Source: Pokkaliibacter sp. MBI-7 (GTDB lineage Bacteria; Pseudomonadota; Gammaproteobacteria; Pseudomonadales; Balneatricaceae). From it: DNA of 64,000 bases. Position 1 is the first letter of the stretch. Each line of letters begins with the position of its first letter. The notes under the pieces were generated by a model. The model saw only the letters and a list, made by a program, of their open reading frames with translations. It did no database searches and was not told the origin of the DNA. Where the stretch lies: assembly GCF_029846635.1 (NCBI RefSeq), contig NZ_JARVTG010000001.1, positions 3,143,501-3,207,500 of the forward strand, given 5' to 3'. A program made the translations under genes and the position numbers. Positions 46,379-55,806 of the stretch are shown here, in pieces.

Positions 46379-46412
46379 GGGGCTGCCTGAGTATCAGGTG
46401 GCCCTTTTTATT
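46379..46412 (+). terminator. Rho-independent terminator after purU
   Basis: A ~12-bp stem (GGGGCTGCCTGA paired with TCAGGTGGCCCT, with wobble pairs) and a 3-base loop, followed by CTTTTTATTT. It sits 43 bp after the purU stop codon. Confidence 0.8.
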
Positions 46413-46493
46413 TCTGCTGGATATTGGCTTGAGCTGGCTATTGGCCCCTGCTGCGGGGCGCTGGAAATGGCAATGCAAGAGGAGAGTAAGCGA

Positions 46494-46913
46494 ATGCGAC
46501 AAGCCATAGTGCACATTGCTCTGGTGGTCAGGGATTACGACGAGGCCATCGATTTCTACGTCACCAAGCTGGGCTTTGAGCTGATTGAAGACAGCTATCA
46601 GCCCGAACAGGACAAGCGCTGGGTGGTGGTGTCACCGCCCGGCTCCAGCGGCGTGACGCTGCTGCTGGCACGGGCCTCCGATGAAGAACAGCAGGCCTTT
46701 ATCGGCAATCAGGCTGGTGGCCGGGTATTCCTGTTCCTCAAGTCCGATGATTTCTGGCGTGACTACCAGCGCATGGAGACGCTGGGCATCCGCTTTATCC
46801 GCCCGCCCCAGCAGCAACCCTACGGCACCGTGGCAGTGTTTGAAGACCTGTACGGTAACCGCTGGGATCTGTTGCAGCTCAATGAAGATCACCCCATGTA
46901 CAGCAGGAACTGA
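46494..46913 (+). CDS. VOC-family (glyoxalase/bleomycin-resistance-like) protein
   Basis: 139 residues from ATG 46494 with AAGAGGAGAG upstream. Two beta-alpha-beta-beta-beta modules: IVHIALVVRDYDEAIDFYVTKLGFELIED, and FLFLKSDDFWRDYQRMETLGIRFI...YGTVAVFEDLYGNRWDLLQ. Possible metal ligands are H7 of the first strand and the C-terminal E/D residues of VAVFEDLYGN. Family members are metal-dependent isomerases, dioxygenases or binding proteins; the function here is unknown. Confidence 0.87.
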   Translation: MRQAIVHIALVVRDYDEAIDFYVTKLGFELIEDSYQPEQDKRWVVVSPPGSSGVTLLLARASDEEQQAFIGNQAGGRVFLFLKSDDFWRDYQRMETLGIRFIRPPQQQPYGTVAVFEDLYGNRWDLLQLNEDHPMYSRN

Positions 46914-46954
46914 CGAGGGCAGGCCACTGCTGCGAACACAGAGAACCTGACACC

Positions 46955-47761
46955 ATGAGCGAGCCGTTGCTGCGTCTGACAATCTTCATGGCGGTGTTGC
47001 TGCTCCTGCTGAGCTGGGAAAGTCTGCGACCACAGCGGCCCTGGCAGCAACCGCGTGGACGCCATCTGCTGACCAATTTCGGCCTGCTGCTGGTGGACGT
47101 GCTGGTGCAGCGCTTTACTCTCGGTGCTGCTGCTATCGTGGCGGCGGTCTATGCCCGGCAGCAGGGCTGGGGGCTGATGCCTTTACTGCCATTACCGGCG
47201 TCGCTGCTGACGGTGGTCGGGATCATCCTGCTGGATCTGGCCATCTACGGGCAGCATGTGCTGAGCCATCGGCTGGGCTGGTTGTGGCGCCTGCACCGGG
47301 TGCATCACAGTGACCTTGATCTGGATGCTTCCACGGCGCTGCGTTTTCATCCGCTGGAGATTCTGCTGTCGCTGCTCTACAAGGTGCTGGTGGTCATGCT
47401 GCTGGGCGTATCGCCCGCGGTGGTGTTGTGGTTTGAGGTGCTGCTGAACAGCGCGGCGCTGTTCAATCATGCCAATATCCGCCTGCCGGTCAGGCTGGAG
47501 CGGCCTTTACGCTGGTTAGTGGTGACACCGGCCATGCACCGCGTGCATCACTCCGTACATGCCGAGGAAACCCACAGCAACTTCGGCTTTATGCTGTCGT
47601 GCTGGGACAGGCTGTTCGCCACCTATCGTGCGCAGCCGCAAGACGGCCATGAAGCCATGGCACTGGGGCTGCCACAGTATCGGCGGGTGCTGGGAGTGAG
47701 AGCGCTGTTGCTGCAGCCGTTCCGGGCCAACCACGAAACGACTGCAGGGCGACGTCCGTAA
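46955..47761 (+). CDS. Sterol desaturase/fatty acid hydroxylase family membrane protein
   Basis: 268 residues, about four to five membrane segments. The di-iron histidine boxes are visible: HVLSH (H101-x3-H105), HRVHH (H114, H117, H118) and a second HRVHH (H195, H198, H199). This is the FA_hydroxylase (PF04116) family of O2-dependent membrane oxidases. Substrate unknown. It lies 41 bp after the VOC gene in the same direction. Confidence 0.88.
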   Translation: MSEPLLRLTIFMAVLLLLLSWESLRPQRPWQQPRGRHLLTNFGLLLVDVLVQRFTLGAAAIVAAVYARQQGWGLMPLLPLPASLLTVVGIILLDLAIYGQHVLSHRLGWLWRLHRVHHSDLDLDASTALRFHPLEILLSLLYKVLVVMLLGVSPAVVLWFEVLLNSAALFNHANIRLPVRLERPLRWLVVTPAMHRVHHSVHAEETHSNFGFMLSCWDRLFATYRAQPQDGHEAMALGLPQYRRVLGVRALLLQPFRANHETTAGRRP

Positions 47762-47783
47762 AGACAGAAGGCGAATGGGGGGC

Positions 47784-48839
47784 TCAGGGGCAGCTTGCCC
47801 GTATCACCAGTTCGGTGGGAATCACCACCTGAGTGTCGTCGGTCAGGCCCAGAAACAGACGGGCTGCCTGTCGGCCCTTTTCCACATTCTGCTGATGCAC
47901 TGTGGTCAGGCTCGGGCTCATGATCTGTGCTTCGGGGATATCATCAAAACCGATAATCCGTACGTCCTCCGGCACCCGTAGCCCCAGATGCTGGGCGCAC
48001 TGGGTCGCGGCCTGGGCAATACGGTCACTCATACACAGCAGCAGGTCAGGGCGGGGGAAGCTCATCAGTGCTTCACGCGCGGCCTGCTGGGCAAACTTCA
48101 GGCTGTTGCTGGGAATATTCCAGATCCAGTCGGTGGTCAGGGGGACGTCCACTTCCGCCAGTGCCTGCTGATAGCCGCGCAGGCGCTGAATCGATACCGA
48201 GGCGCTGGCATCCAGCAGTTCTTCCTGGGTGACCCGGCAGACCCGGTCCGTGTCCACCAGTCGCAGGCCCAGTACTGCCACCTGTTGGGGGCGTTGACGC
48301 AGGGCATGGCGGGCGCTGTCGAGTGCGCCTTCCTGATTGGTGACATTGACGGCGGGGAAGTCCTGCCAGTTGAAATCAACGGTGACGATGGGTTTGTGCT
48401 GCTGTAGCAGGCGGGAAAGAATGGTGCTCTGAATCGGCGCGCCGTAGACGATGAAGCCATCGACCATGCTGTCCGGCAGCTGGGTATAGCCGCTGCCGTG
48501 CGGGGCGCTGGAGAGCAGCAGCATGTGGGTCTGCTGCTCGTCGAACACTTCCGCCACGCCGTGCAGAAACTCGCTGGCTACCGGGTCGGTGACGCTGTAG
48601 CTGAGGTTATCCGACAGCACGATGCCTACAATACCGGAGCGTCCGGTACGCAGGCTGCGTGCGGTGGCGTTGGGGCCGTGATAGCCCATGCGCTGGCACT
48701 CGCTGAGGATGTGCCGGCGCAACTCAGCGGAGAGCTGATCCGGACGATTGAAGGCGTTGGAAATCGTGGCAGTGGAGACCTTGAGGGCTCTGGCCACGTC
48801 TTTCAGGGTCAGTTTCTTCGCTGTGGTTTGTGGACTCAT
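47784..48839 (-). CDS. LacI-family repressor of the alpha-glucoside module (AglR-like)
   Basis: 351 residues. N-terminal LacI HTH TLKDVARALKVSTATISNAFNRPDQLSAELR (~10-40) with the hinge helix (NATARSLRTGRSGIVGIVL), then a type I periplasmic-binding-like sugar domain. It is the last gene of the E-F-G-A-K-R order on the minus strand, overlapping the ATPase gene by 4 bp. Candidate operators with an AATCG core lie upstream of both the binding-protein gene and the porin gene. Confidence 0.9.
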   Translation of the reverse strand: MSPQTTAKKLTLKDVARALKVSTATISNAFNRPDQLSAELRRHILSECQRMGYHGPNATARSLRTGRSGIVGIVLSDNLSYSVTDPVASEFLHGVAEVFDEQQTHMLLLSSAPHGSGYTQLPDSMVDGFIVYGAPIQSTILSRLLQQHKPIVTVDFNWQDFPAVNVTNQEGALDSARHALRQRPQQVAVLGLRLVDTDRVCRVTQEELLDASASVSIQRLRGYQQALAEVDVPLTTDWIWNIPSNSLKFAQQAAREALMSFPRPDLLLCMSDRIAQAATQCAQHLGLRVPEDVRIIGFDDIPEAQIMSPSLTTVHQQNVEKGRQAARLFLGLTDDTQVVIPTELVIRASCP

Positions 48840-49990
48840 GTGCTGTTGGCTGTTCGGACCGGTTGATTGGCTTCGTCCAGCAGCCCCTGCTGCTGGATCA
48901 ACACCCGTGGATAACTCCGTCCCTGCTGGTCAAACAGGTGACACTGTTGCGGCGCAATCACCAGCCCCACCTGATCGCCGAGGCGTGGGGAGCGCGGGCC
49001 ACTGTCACGAATCAGCAGCGGCTCGGTATCGTCCTGACAGGCAACGTAGATAAAACGCTCGTTGCCCAGATACTCGATATTGATCACTTCGCCCTTCGGG
49101 CCATGGGTCGGGGCCGCCAGTTGCAGATGCTCAGGGCGGATACCGAGGGTTATTCTAGCCCCATTCTCCAGGCCATGAACGGGTATAGGACTTAAGTCTA
49201 GGTCGCCGAATCGATCCAGCTGCAGGCTGACGCTGTCTTTGGTGACGCGGGTCACTGTGCCGCTGATCAGATTCATCTTCGGCGAGCCGATAAAGCCCGC
49301 GACAAAGGTCGTCGCCGGATGTTCGTACAGTTCATAGGGTGTGCCTACCTGCTCCACCCGACCGCCGCTGAGCACCACGATCTTGTCAGCCAGCGTCATG
49401 GCTTCTACCTGATCATGGGTGACATAAATCATGGTGGAGCCGAGGCGACGATGCAGCTTGGCAATTTCCATGCGCATCTGTACCCGTAGCGAGGCGTCCA
49501 GGTTCGACAGCGGCTCATCGAACAGCATCACCCGTGGCTCACGGGCGATGGCGCGACCCATGGCCACCCGCTGGCGCTGGCCGCCGGACAGGGCACGGGG
49601 TTTGCGCTGCAACAGGGTATCCAGCTGCAGAATTCTGGCGGTGTTTTCTACCCGTTCGGCGACAGTCTCGCGGCTGGCTTTGGCCAGCTGCAGGCCAAAG
49701 GCGATGTTGTCGTACACCGTCATGTGCGGGTACAGGGCGTAGGACTGGAATACCATGCCGATGCCGCGCTCTTTGGGCGGCAGGGCGCTGACTTCCTGTG
49801 TGTCGATATAGAGCTCGCCGGAGTTAATGTCCTCCAGCCCGGCAATCACCCGCAGCAGGGTGGACTTGCCACAGCCGGACGGGCCGACAAACACCACGAA
49901 CTCACCGTCGCCAATGCTGAGATTGACGTCCCGCAGGATATGCGCCGCACCATAGTGCTTATTTATTTTTTTCAGAGTCAGGCTGGCCAT
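48836..49990 (-). CDS. Sugar ABC transporter ATP-binding protein, MalK/UgpC/AglK type
   Basis: 384 residues. Walker A GPSGCGKST (~36-44), signature LSGGQRQRVAMGRAI, Walker B VMLFDEPLSNLDASLR, H-loop VTHDQVEAM, and a C-terminal TOBE/MalK regulatory domain (IRPEHLQLA). It energises the two permeases encoded further upstream on the same strand. Such ATPases belong to the CUT1 family of di- and oligosaccharide importers. Confidence 0.92.
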   Translation of the reverse strand: MASLTLKKINKHYGAAHILRDVNLSIGDGEFVVFVGPSGCGKSTLLRVIAGLEDINSGELYIDTQEVSALPPKERGIGMVFQSYALYPHMTVYDNIAFGLQLAKASRETVAERVENTARILQLDTLLQRKPRALSGGQRQRVAMGRAIAREPRVMLFDEPLSNLDASLRVQMRMEIAKLHRRLGSTMIYVTHDQVEAMTLADKIVVLSGGRVEQVGTPYELYEHPATTFVAGFIGSPKMNLISGTVTRVTKDSVSLQLDRFGDLDLSPIPVHGLENGARITLGIRPEHLQLAAPTHGPKGEVINIEYLGNERFIYVACQDDTEPLLIRDSGPRSPRLGDQVGLVIAPQQCHLFDQQGRSYPRVLIQQQGLLDEANQPVRTANST

Positions 49991-50046
49991 GATCTCGTCT
50001 CCTGCAGGAGGCCTTGCCTCCTGCTGTGTTACTGGGGATGCAGCGG

Positions 50047-51693
50047 TCAGAGGCTGGCGAACAGCCCCTGATAAGGCGCCACAACCATCTCGTCACCGTC
50101 GATTTCGCCGCGCAGGCCATGGCCTTCCAGCAGCTGCCGGATAGCACAGGGCAACGGCTGGCGATGTGGCTGGTCGCTGAGGTTGATCACCACCAGTAGT
50201 GACTGCTCTTCACAGCGGCGAATCCAGCACAGCAGCTCGCCGGTATGGTCGAGCACCTCGATACTGCCTTTGATCAGCGCCGGCTGTTGCTGGCGCCAGC
50301 GCAGTAGTTGACGCATCCGCTGCAGTACGCTGCCTGTCAGGGCTTCCTGCTCGGCTACGGCCAGTGGCAGATGGCGTTCATCCACGGGTAACCATGGCTC
50401 GACGGTGGAGAACTCACCCTGCACGGCATTGCGCCAGACCATCGGCGTACGGCAGCCATCACGGCCCTTGTACTGTGGCCAGAACGGCAGGGCGTAAGGG
50501 TCCTGCAGACGCTCGAACGGCACCTCGGCCTCCGGCAGCGCCAGCTCTTCGCCCTGATAGATACAGACGCTGCCGCGCATGCTGATCAGCATCGCCATCG
50601 CCGCCACGGCAAAGTCTTCACGCTGCTGACGGCTTTGCTGCGGATCATCGTTCCAGCGGCTGACACAGCGCACCACATCGTGGTTGCTCAGTGCCCAGCA
50701 CGGCCAGCCATCGCCCACCGCGTCTTCCAGACGGCGAATGACGGTGCGGATATAGGTCGGGTCATGGGGCTGGTTAAGCAGGTCAAAGGTGTAGGCCATG
50801 TGCAGCTTGTCACCGCCACTGGTGTACTCGGCCATCCGCTGCAGCGGGAAGTCATCGCCGATCTCGCCGACCATGGTGCGGTCGGGGAATTCATCCAGCA
50901 GAGTGCGCAGCTGCTGCAGAAAGACCAGGTTTTCCGGGCGGCTGATGTCATACAGATGGCGCTGGAAGGAGTAGGGGTTGTCATCCTTCACGCCGAGGCT
51001 TTTCGGCTGATCAGCAGGCAGCGGCGGGTTGTCGCGCAGCAGCGGGTCGTGGAAGTAGAAGTTGACGGTATCCAGCCGGAAACCATCCACGCCCAGCGCC
51101 AGCCAGAAGCGGATGGCGCCCAGCAGCGCCGCCTGCACCTCCGGGTTGTGCAGGTTGAGGTCGGGCTGGCTGGCGAGGAAGTTGTGCAGGTAATACTGGC
51201 GACGACGGCTGTCCCAGGCCCAGGCACTGCCACCGAACAGTGACAGCCAGTTGTTGGGCGGGCTGCCATCGGCTTTGGCGTCGGCCCACACGTACCAGTC
51301 GGCTTTGGCGTTGTCGCGGCTCTGGCGGCTTTCCGCAAACCACGGGTGCTGGTCGGAAGAATGGCTGATGACCTGATCGATCATCACCTTCAGACCCAGC
51401 CCGTGGGCCTTGTCCAGCATGGCGCGGAAATCATCGAGACTGCCGAACATGGGGTCTACGTCGGTGTAGTCAGCCACGTCGTAGCCGAAGTCTTTCATCG
51501 GTGAGGTGAAGATGGGCGACAGCCACACCGCATCGACACCGAGGCTGGCGATATATTCCAGACGGGCGGTGATGCCGGGCAGGTCGCCGATGCCGTCATG
51601 GTTGGAATCCTGATAGGAGCGGGGGTAGATCTGATAGATCAGCGCACCGCGCCACCAGTCGGGATTGGGTGCAGTTTTGGATACATCAGTCAT
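50047..51693 (-). CDS. Alpha-glucosidase, GH13 family (AglA-like)
   Basis: 548 residues. GH13 (oligo-1,6/alpha-glucosidase clade) with nucleophile D208 (DGFRLDTVN), acid/base E277 (MVGEIGD) and transition-state D339 (LSNHD). N-terminal DWWRGALIYQIYPRSYQDSNHDGIGDLPGI is diagnostic. No signal peptide, so the imported alpha-glucoside is cleaved in the cytoplasm. It sits between the permease and ATPase genes as in Sinorhizobium aglEFGAK. Trehalose, sucrose or maltose-type substrates are all possible. Confidence 0.93.
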   Translation of the reverse strand: MTDVSKTAPNPDWWRGALIYQIYPRSYQDSNHDGIGDLPGITARLEYIASLGVDAVWLSPIFTSPMKDFGYDVADYTDVDPMFGSLDDFRAMLDKAHGLGLKVMIDQVISHSSDQHPWFAESRQSRDNAKADWYVWADAKADGSPPNNWLSLFGGSAWAWDSRRRQYYLHNFLASQPDLNLHNPEVQAALLGAIRFWLALGVDGFRLDTVNFYFHDPLLRDNPPLPADQPKSLGVKDDNPYSFQRHLYDISRPENLVFLQQLRTLLDEFPDRTMVGEIGDDFPLQRMAEYTSGGDKLHMAYTFDLLNQPHDPTYIRTVIRRLEDAVGDGWPCWALSNHDVVRCVSRWNDDPQQSRQQREDFAVAAMAMLISMRGSVCIYQGEELALPEAEVPFERLQDPYALPFWPQYKGRDGCRTPMVWRNAVQGEFSTVEPWLPVDERHLPLAVAEQEALTGSVLQRMRQLLRWRQQQPALIKGSIEVLDHTGELLCWIRRCEEQSLLVVINLSDQPHRQPLPCAIRQLLEGHGLRGEIDGDEMVVAPYQGLFASL

Positions 51694-51750
51694 GGTCGTA
51701 CTCGGTAACGGTAGAGGTTCATTGACAGACAACAGACCGGGGCACGGGCA

Positions 51751-52593
51751 TCAGCCCTTGACGGCCCCGGCGGTCAGGCCGGAAACAATGCGCCGCTGGA
51801 ACACCAGCACCAGCAGGATCAGCGGTATCGTCACCACCACCGAGGCGGCCATGATGATGCCCCAGGGCAGTTCGTACTGGCTGCCGCCACTGATCAGGGC
51901 GATTGCGACCGGCACAGTGCGCTGGCTGTCGGTGAGGGTGAAGGTCAGGGCGAAGAGGAATTCATTCCAGGCGGCAATAAAGGCCAGCATGCCGGTGGTG
52001 ACCATGGCGGGCCACAGCAGCGGCATCAGTACCCTGGTCAGCGTCAGCCAGGGGCTGGCACCGTCGACAATGGCGGCCTCTTCCAGCTCTTTGGGTAGCT
52101 GGCGCATAAAGGTGGTCAGCACCCAGACGGTAAAGGGCAGGGTGAACAGGGTGTAGGAAAACACCAGCCCCAGCGGGTTGTTGTACAGGCCCAGACCGCG
52201 GATCACTTCAAACAGCCCGGACAGCACCGCCACCTGCGGGAACATCGATACCCCCAGCACCAGCGTCAGTACGCTGCCCCGACCTTTGAAGTCAAAGCGG
52301 CCAAGGGCATAGGCGGCGGTCAGACCGAGCAGCAGCGATACCGCCACTACCAGGGTCGAGACCAGTACCGAGTTGAACAGGCTGCGCAGGAAGGACGGGC
52401 GGCCCAGAATGGTCTGGTAGTTGCTGACGTTAAGATGATCAATCCAGTAGCTGACCTGAAACAACTCACCGCTGCTTTTGAGCGAGGTCAGCACCGCGTA
52501 GTAGAACGGGAACACGCAGAACAGCACGATGCACAGCACCAGCATCGCAAAGCCGATGCGACCCAGCAGGCGCGGCCAGGAAAATGCTCTCAT
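51751..52593 (-). CDS. Sugar ABC transporter permease, MalG-like (AglG-like)
   Basis: 280 residues, six membrane segments. The EAA motif is EEAAIVDGASPWLTLTRVLMPLLWPAMV (~170-200). N-terminal FCVFPFYYAVLTSLKS and C-terminal FQRRIVSGLTAGAVKG are typical of CUT1 MalG-type subunits. MRAFSWPRLLGR is chosen as the start (AAGGAGAT upstream on the minus strand); it overlaps the MalF-like stop by one base. Confidence 0.92.
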   Translation of the reverse strand: MRAFSWPRLLGRIGFAMLVLCIVLFCVFPFYYAVLTSLKSSGELFQVSYWIDHLNVSNYQTILGRPSFLRSLFNSVLVSTLVVAVSLLLGLTAAYALGRFDFKGRGSVLTLVLGVSMFPQVAVLSGLFEVIRGLGLYNNPLGLVFSYTLFTLPFTVWVLTTFMRQLPKELEEAAIVDGASPWLTLTRVLMPLLWPAMVTTGMLAFIAAWNEFLFALTFTLTDSQRTVPVAIALISGGSQYELPWGIIMAASVVVTIPLILLVLVFQRRIVSGLTAGAVKG

Positions 52594-53564
52594 CACAGAT
52601 CTCCTTGCAGGCGCTTGCGGCCAAGGTAGAGCCAGGCCAGGGTCAGCAGGGCAATAAACAGGAACAGCAGGGTGGAGGCAGCGGAGCCGTAACCGACTTC
52701 CTGAAACTCCACCAGTTGCTGGCGGGCGAACACCGACATCGACATGGTGTCGGCGCTGTTGGAAGTCAGCACATAGATGACATCGAACACCCGCAGTGCA
52801 TCCAGCACGCGGAAGGTCACCGCCACCAGCAGGGCCGGTGTGATCAGCGGCAGGGTGACGCGGAAGAACACTCTGACCGGATGAATGCCATCGACACGGG
52901 CGGCCTCGTAGCAGTCGGAGGGCAGCATCTGCAGCGCGGCGAGAATCAGCAGCGCCATAAAGGGGGTGGTTTTCCACACATCGACGATCACCACTGCCCA
53001 CAGCGACAGACTGGAGTTGGCGGTCCAGGCCAGTGGCGCATCCAGAATGCCGAGGCTGATCAGCAGGTGGTTGAGGATGCCGAACTGGTCATGCAGCATC
53101 CAGCTCCACATCTTGGCCGAGACGATGGTCGGGATAGCCCAGGGGATCAGCACCGCTGCGCGTACCAGTGCCCGGCCGGGAAACTGGGCGTTGAGCACCA
53201 GCGCAAACACCATGCCCAGCACCAGCTCCAGCGACACTGATACCAGGGTAAAGAACAGGGTATTGCGCACTGCTCCCCACCACTGCGGATCAGCCAGTAC
53301 GCCGTACCATTCGCCATCGTCGTAGCTCAGATAGTTTTCCAGGCCAATAAAGTGCGCCTCATGCAGCGTGCTGAAACTGGCGTCGGTAAAGCTGAACCAG
53401 ATGGTGCGCAGCAGTGGCCAGCCGGCCACCAGTAACAGCACCACCAGCATCGGCAGCAGAAACAGCCAGGCGGCACGCACCCGCGTGCGGCTCAGGCGCC
53501 CCTTGGGGGGCGCACTGGCTGCCGGGGCCGCCGTCCGCAGCTTGTCGGTCGCGGAGGTGGACAT
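52593..53564 (-). CDS. Sugar ABC transporter permease, MalF-like (AglF-like)
   Basis: 323 residues, about six membrane segments after a basic ~25-residue tail. EAA motif: YEAARVDGIHPVRVFFRVTLPLITPALLVAV. Segment LFLLPMLVVLLLVAGWPLLRTIWFSFTD is typical of CUT1 MalF-like subunits. Stop overlaps the MalG-like start (TGATG). Confidence 0.92.
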   Translation of the reverse strand: MSTSATDKLRTAAPAASAPPKGRLSRTRVRAAWLFLLPMLVVLLLVAGWPLLRTIWFSFTDASFSTLHEAHFIGLENYLSYDDGEWYGVLADPQWWGAVRNTLFFTLVSVSLELVLGMVFALVLNAQFPGRALVRAAVLIPWAIPTIVSAKMWSWMLHDQFGILNHLLISLGILDAPLAWTANSSLSLWAVVIVDVWKTTPFMALLILAALQMLPSDCYEAARVDGIHPVRVFFRVTLPLITPALLVAVTFRVLDALRVFDVIYVLTSNSADTMSMSVFARQQLVEFQEVGYGSAASTLLFLFIALLTLAWLYLGRKRLQGDL

Positions 53565-53599
53565 GGGGCTTTTCCTCAGTCGAATAGCAAAGCGGATGA

Positions 53600-54844
53600 T
53601 CAGCGCAACAGGCGCTTGAGTTTGTGCTGCAGGTCTTTGGTGGCCTTGTCCGCCGGTTGCGAACCGGCCAGCACCTCATGCACGGTATTGAAGAAGGCGT
53701 TGCTGACCTGACCGTACTTGTCGCCGCTGATGGAGCTGGGGCGCGGTACGCCGTTGACGAAGACGTCGTACAGATCCTTGAAGAAGGGCACAGCAGTGGT
53801 GACCTCGGCATCCTGATACAGTGCCGGACGGGTCGGGTTGTAGGTGCCCTTGATGGCCCGGCGTTTCTGTTCTTCATAGCTGGTCAGGTAGCTGACCAGA
53901 TCAGCGGCCAGTTGCGGATGCTGGCTGTATTTCGATACCGCCAGCTGCCAGCCACCCAGCGTAGCCGCATGTTTCCCGTCTTCCCCACCTTTGGGCAATG
54001 GTGCGACACCGACTTTGTCCTTTATCGGGCTGTCGCTGGCTTGTGCCAGTGACCAGGCGTAGGGCCAGTTACGCATGAAGGCGGCGTTGCCGGTCTGGAA
54101 GACGCCGCGCGCTTCCTCTTCGGCGTAGTTCAGTACGCCCTCGGGAGAGATGGTATTGACCCAGGATTTGGCCTGATTGAGTGCAGTGATGACGCCCGGG
54201 TTGGTGACATCCACCTCACCTTTGGCATTGATCAGGGTGCCGCCATTATGGCTGTAGACCCACTCCAGTGCGTCACAGGTCAGCCCCTCGTAGGCCCGGC
54301 CCTGCCACACGTAGCCCCACATCTGGCTGTTGCCCGCCTGTCGTTCACCGTCCTGAATGACTTTGGCGCTCTGGCTCAGTTCACTCCAGGTGGCGGGGAC
54401 CGGCAGCTTGTACTTTTCCAGCAGATCCTTGCGGTAGAACAGCAGCCCGGCATCGGTGAACCAGGGCATGGCCACCAGTTTGCCGTTGATGGTGTCGTTG
54501 CTGATCATACTGGGGAAGAATTCGGCCTGATCCTTGATGTAAGGGGTCAAATCCAGCAGCTGGCTGGCCAGCATGCCGGGCCAGATCACATCGATCTGCA
54601 GCACATCCAGATCCGTCGAGCCTGCTGACAGGATCTGCTGATACAGCGACAACCGTTCGGTGGAGGAGTTGGGGGTCGAGACCAGTTTGACGGTGTTGCC
54701 GGTCTTCGCGGCCCAGGCATCCACGCCTTCCTTGCACAGTTGCAGCTCGGCACCCACGGCGCCGCAGGAGATGGACAGGGTTTCGCTGTGCGCCACAGGG
54801 GCGAGCATCACCAGACCCAGCAAAGGGAGGTACTTGGTTTTCAT
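53600..54844 (-). CDS. Sugar ABC transporter substrate-binding protein (alpha-glucoside/trehalose-maltose type)
   Basis: 414 residues with signal peptide (MKTKYLPLLGLVMLAPVAHS|ET). Family 1 solute-binding protein: QQILSAGSTDLDVLQIDVIWPGMLASQLLDLTPYI, PWFTDAGLLFYRKDLLEKY, and GNAAFMRNWPYAWSLAQ. These resemble the trehalose/maltose-binding protein group (ThuE/TMBP). First gene of the minus-strand module; a LacI-type operator candidate lies 66-83 bp upstream. Confidence 0.9.
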   Translation of the reverse strand: MKTKYLPLLGLVMLAPVAHSETLSISCGAVGAELQLCKEGVDAWAAKTGNTVKLVSTPNSSTERLSLYQQILSAGSTDLDVLQIDVIWPGMLASQLLDLTPYIKDQAEFFPSMISNDTINGKLVAMPWFTDAGLLFYRKDLLEKYKLPVPATWSELSQSAKVIQDGERQAGNSQMWGYVWQGRAYEGLTCDALEWVYSHNGGTLINAKGEVDVTNPGVITALNQAKSWVNTISPEGVLNYAEEEARGVFQTGNAAFMRNWPYAWSLAQASDSPIKDKVGVAPLPKGGEDGKHAATLGGWQLAVSKYSQHPQLAADLVSYLTSYEEQKRRAIKGTYNPTRPALYQDAEVTTAVPFFKDLYDVFVNGVPRPSSISGDKYGQVSNAFFNTVHEVLAGSQPADKATKDLQHKLKRLLR

Positions 54845-54909
54845 CGTGTTGGTTACCCGTTGTTGTATTTCTTATGCGGAGCGTACGCCTGAATCCGGTA
54901 GGTCGTGTT

Positions 54910-54927
54910 TTCTGTAACGATTCAGAA
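54910..54927. promoter_or_regulatory. Candidate LacI-family operator upstream of the sugar-binding-protein gene
   Basis: TTCTGTAACGATTCAGAA is an imperfect inverted repeat (7 of 9 half-site positions match) with the central CG usual for LacI-family operators. Its core (AATCGTTA on the minus strand) is shared with the palindrome before the porin transcript. Assignment to the local LacI regulator is inference. Confidence 0.55.
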
Positions 54928-55410
54928 CGACGAAGTAATCCTAGACAGAGTTGACCTCAGGCGCAAGTCACTTTCTGTCTGGAGGTCAGAATGATTCTGT
55001 ATTGATTAAGTTTGGCGTTAGGCAGTCAGTGCTGTAGCCCTTTTTGTCCGGAGTTGGCAGATGCCCGTAACGACTTGGATGCCCGCTAGACAGCGCATTT
55101 CAGCAAGTGTGCTGACTAGCGACAAGGTGAAGAAAAATGCGTCATGGCTGCTGTCTGTGGGTTGTTGTTTATCTATTTTCTTAAATGATTAAGTTGGATA
55201 TTTGAGAAAATTTATCTGTGTGAGAGCAGGCGTCAGGTTCATATACATCAGCCATACATCATTTTTGTTGAATTTATTTTTTCTTACGATCATTAAATTT
55301 TACATATGTGTGCCTGAGCAGATGTTTTAACGTTCCCTAAGCCATCCTGCCTGCAAAAATAGTGATTGTTTTTCGTACTGAACTGTCGTTATGCTTGGCG
55401 GCGGCAATAT

Positions 55411-55440
55411 TTGCTGATCTTCTTAATCGATTAACAATAA
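55411..55440 (+). promoter_or_regulatory. Candidate LacI-family operator and promoter of the porin transcript
   Basis: TTAATCGATTAA (55423-55434) is a perfect 12-bp palindrome with central CG. It sits in the spacer and -10 area of a possible promoter (TTGCTG at 55411). The flanking 54930-55460 stretch is clearly AT-richer than its surroundings and contains no gene I can support. Confidence 0.55.
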
Positions 55441-55462
55441 TAAATTCTAAGGAGACGGACGG

Positions 55463-55615
55463 ATGTGTTGTCCCTGCTTAAGGCTATCTGCGACGTTGAT
55501 TCATCGTTATTTGAAGCCATTGGAGGAGCCCGCTGAGCTGGCTTGCTCTGACTTTTTGTCTATATCGATACAGTCTATTGACGGTGATGGCAGCCCTGAT
55601 GCAGGGCGGTCATAG
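55463..55615 (+). CDS. Possible 50-codon small protein or leader peptide ahead of the porin gene
   Basis: ATG 55463 has a strong AAGGAG 8 bp upstream (55449-55454) and opens a 50-residue frame starting MCCPCLRLSATL and ending DGSPDAGRS. It lies between the putative LacI operator/promoter and the porin start, so it would be the first frame on the porin mRNA. The four-residue CCPC cluster is striking. No family known; it may be a real small protein, a regulatory leader, or chance. Confidence 0.35.
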   Translation: MCCPCLRLSATLIHRYLKPLEEPAELACSDFLSISIQSIDGDGSPDAGRS

Positions 55616-55806
55616 CCGCTGATCCTTTTCACTCAGGCTGAGTCTTTTCCGAAGTACGGCTACGGCGTTGTGCCGTTAGCAGGGACTGCTATTGCCTGCG
55701 GTTTACCAGACTGACGTTTCGCGTCGGCTAACCAATACGCTGGTCAGCTCTGACTGCAGTGTGGATTACCAATAAATCTAATAATGAGATCAAGGAGTTA
55801 CCCTTT

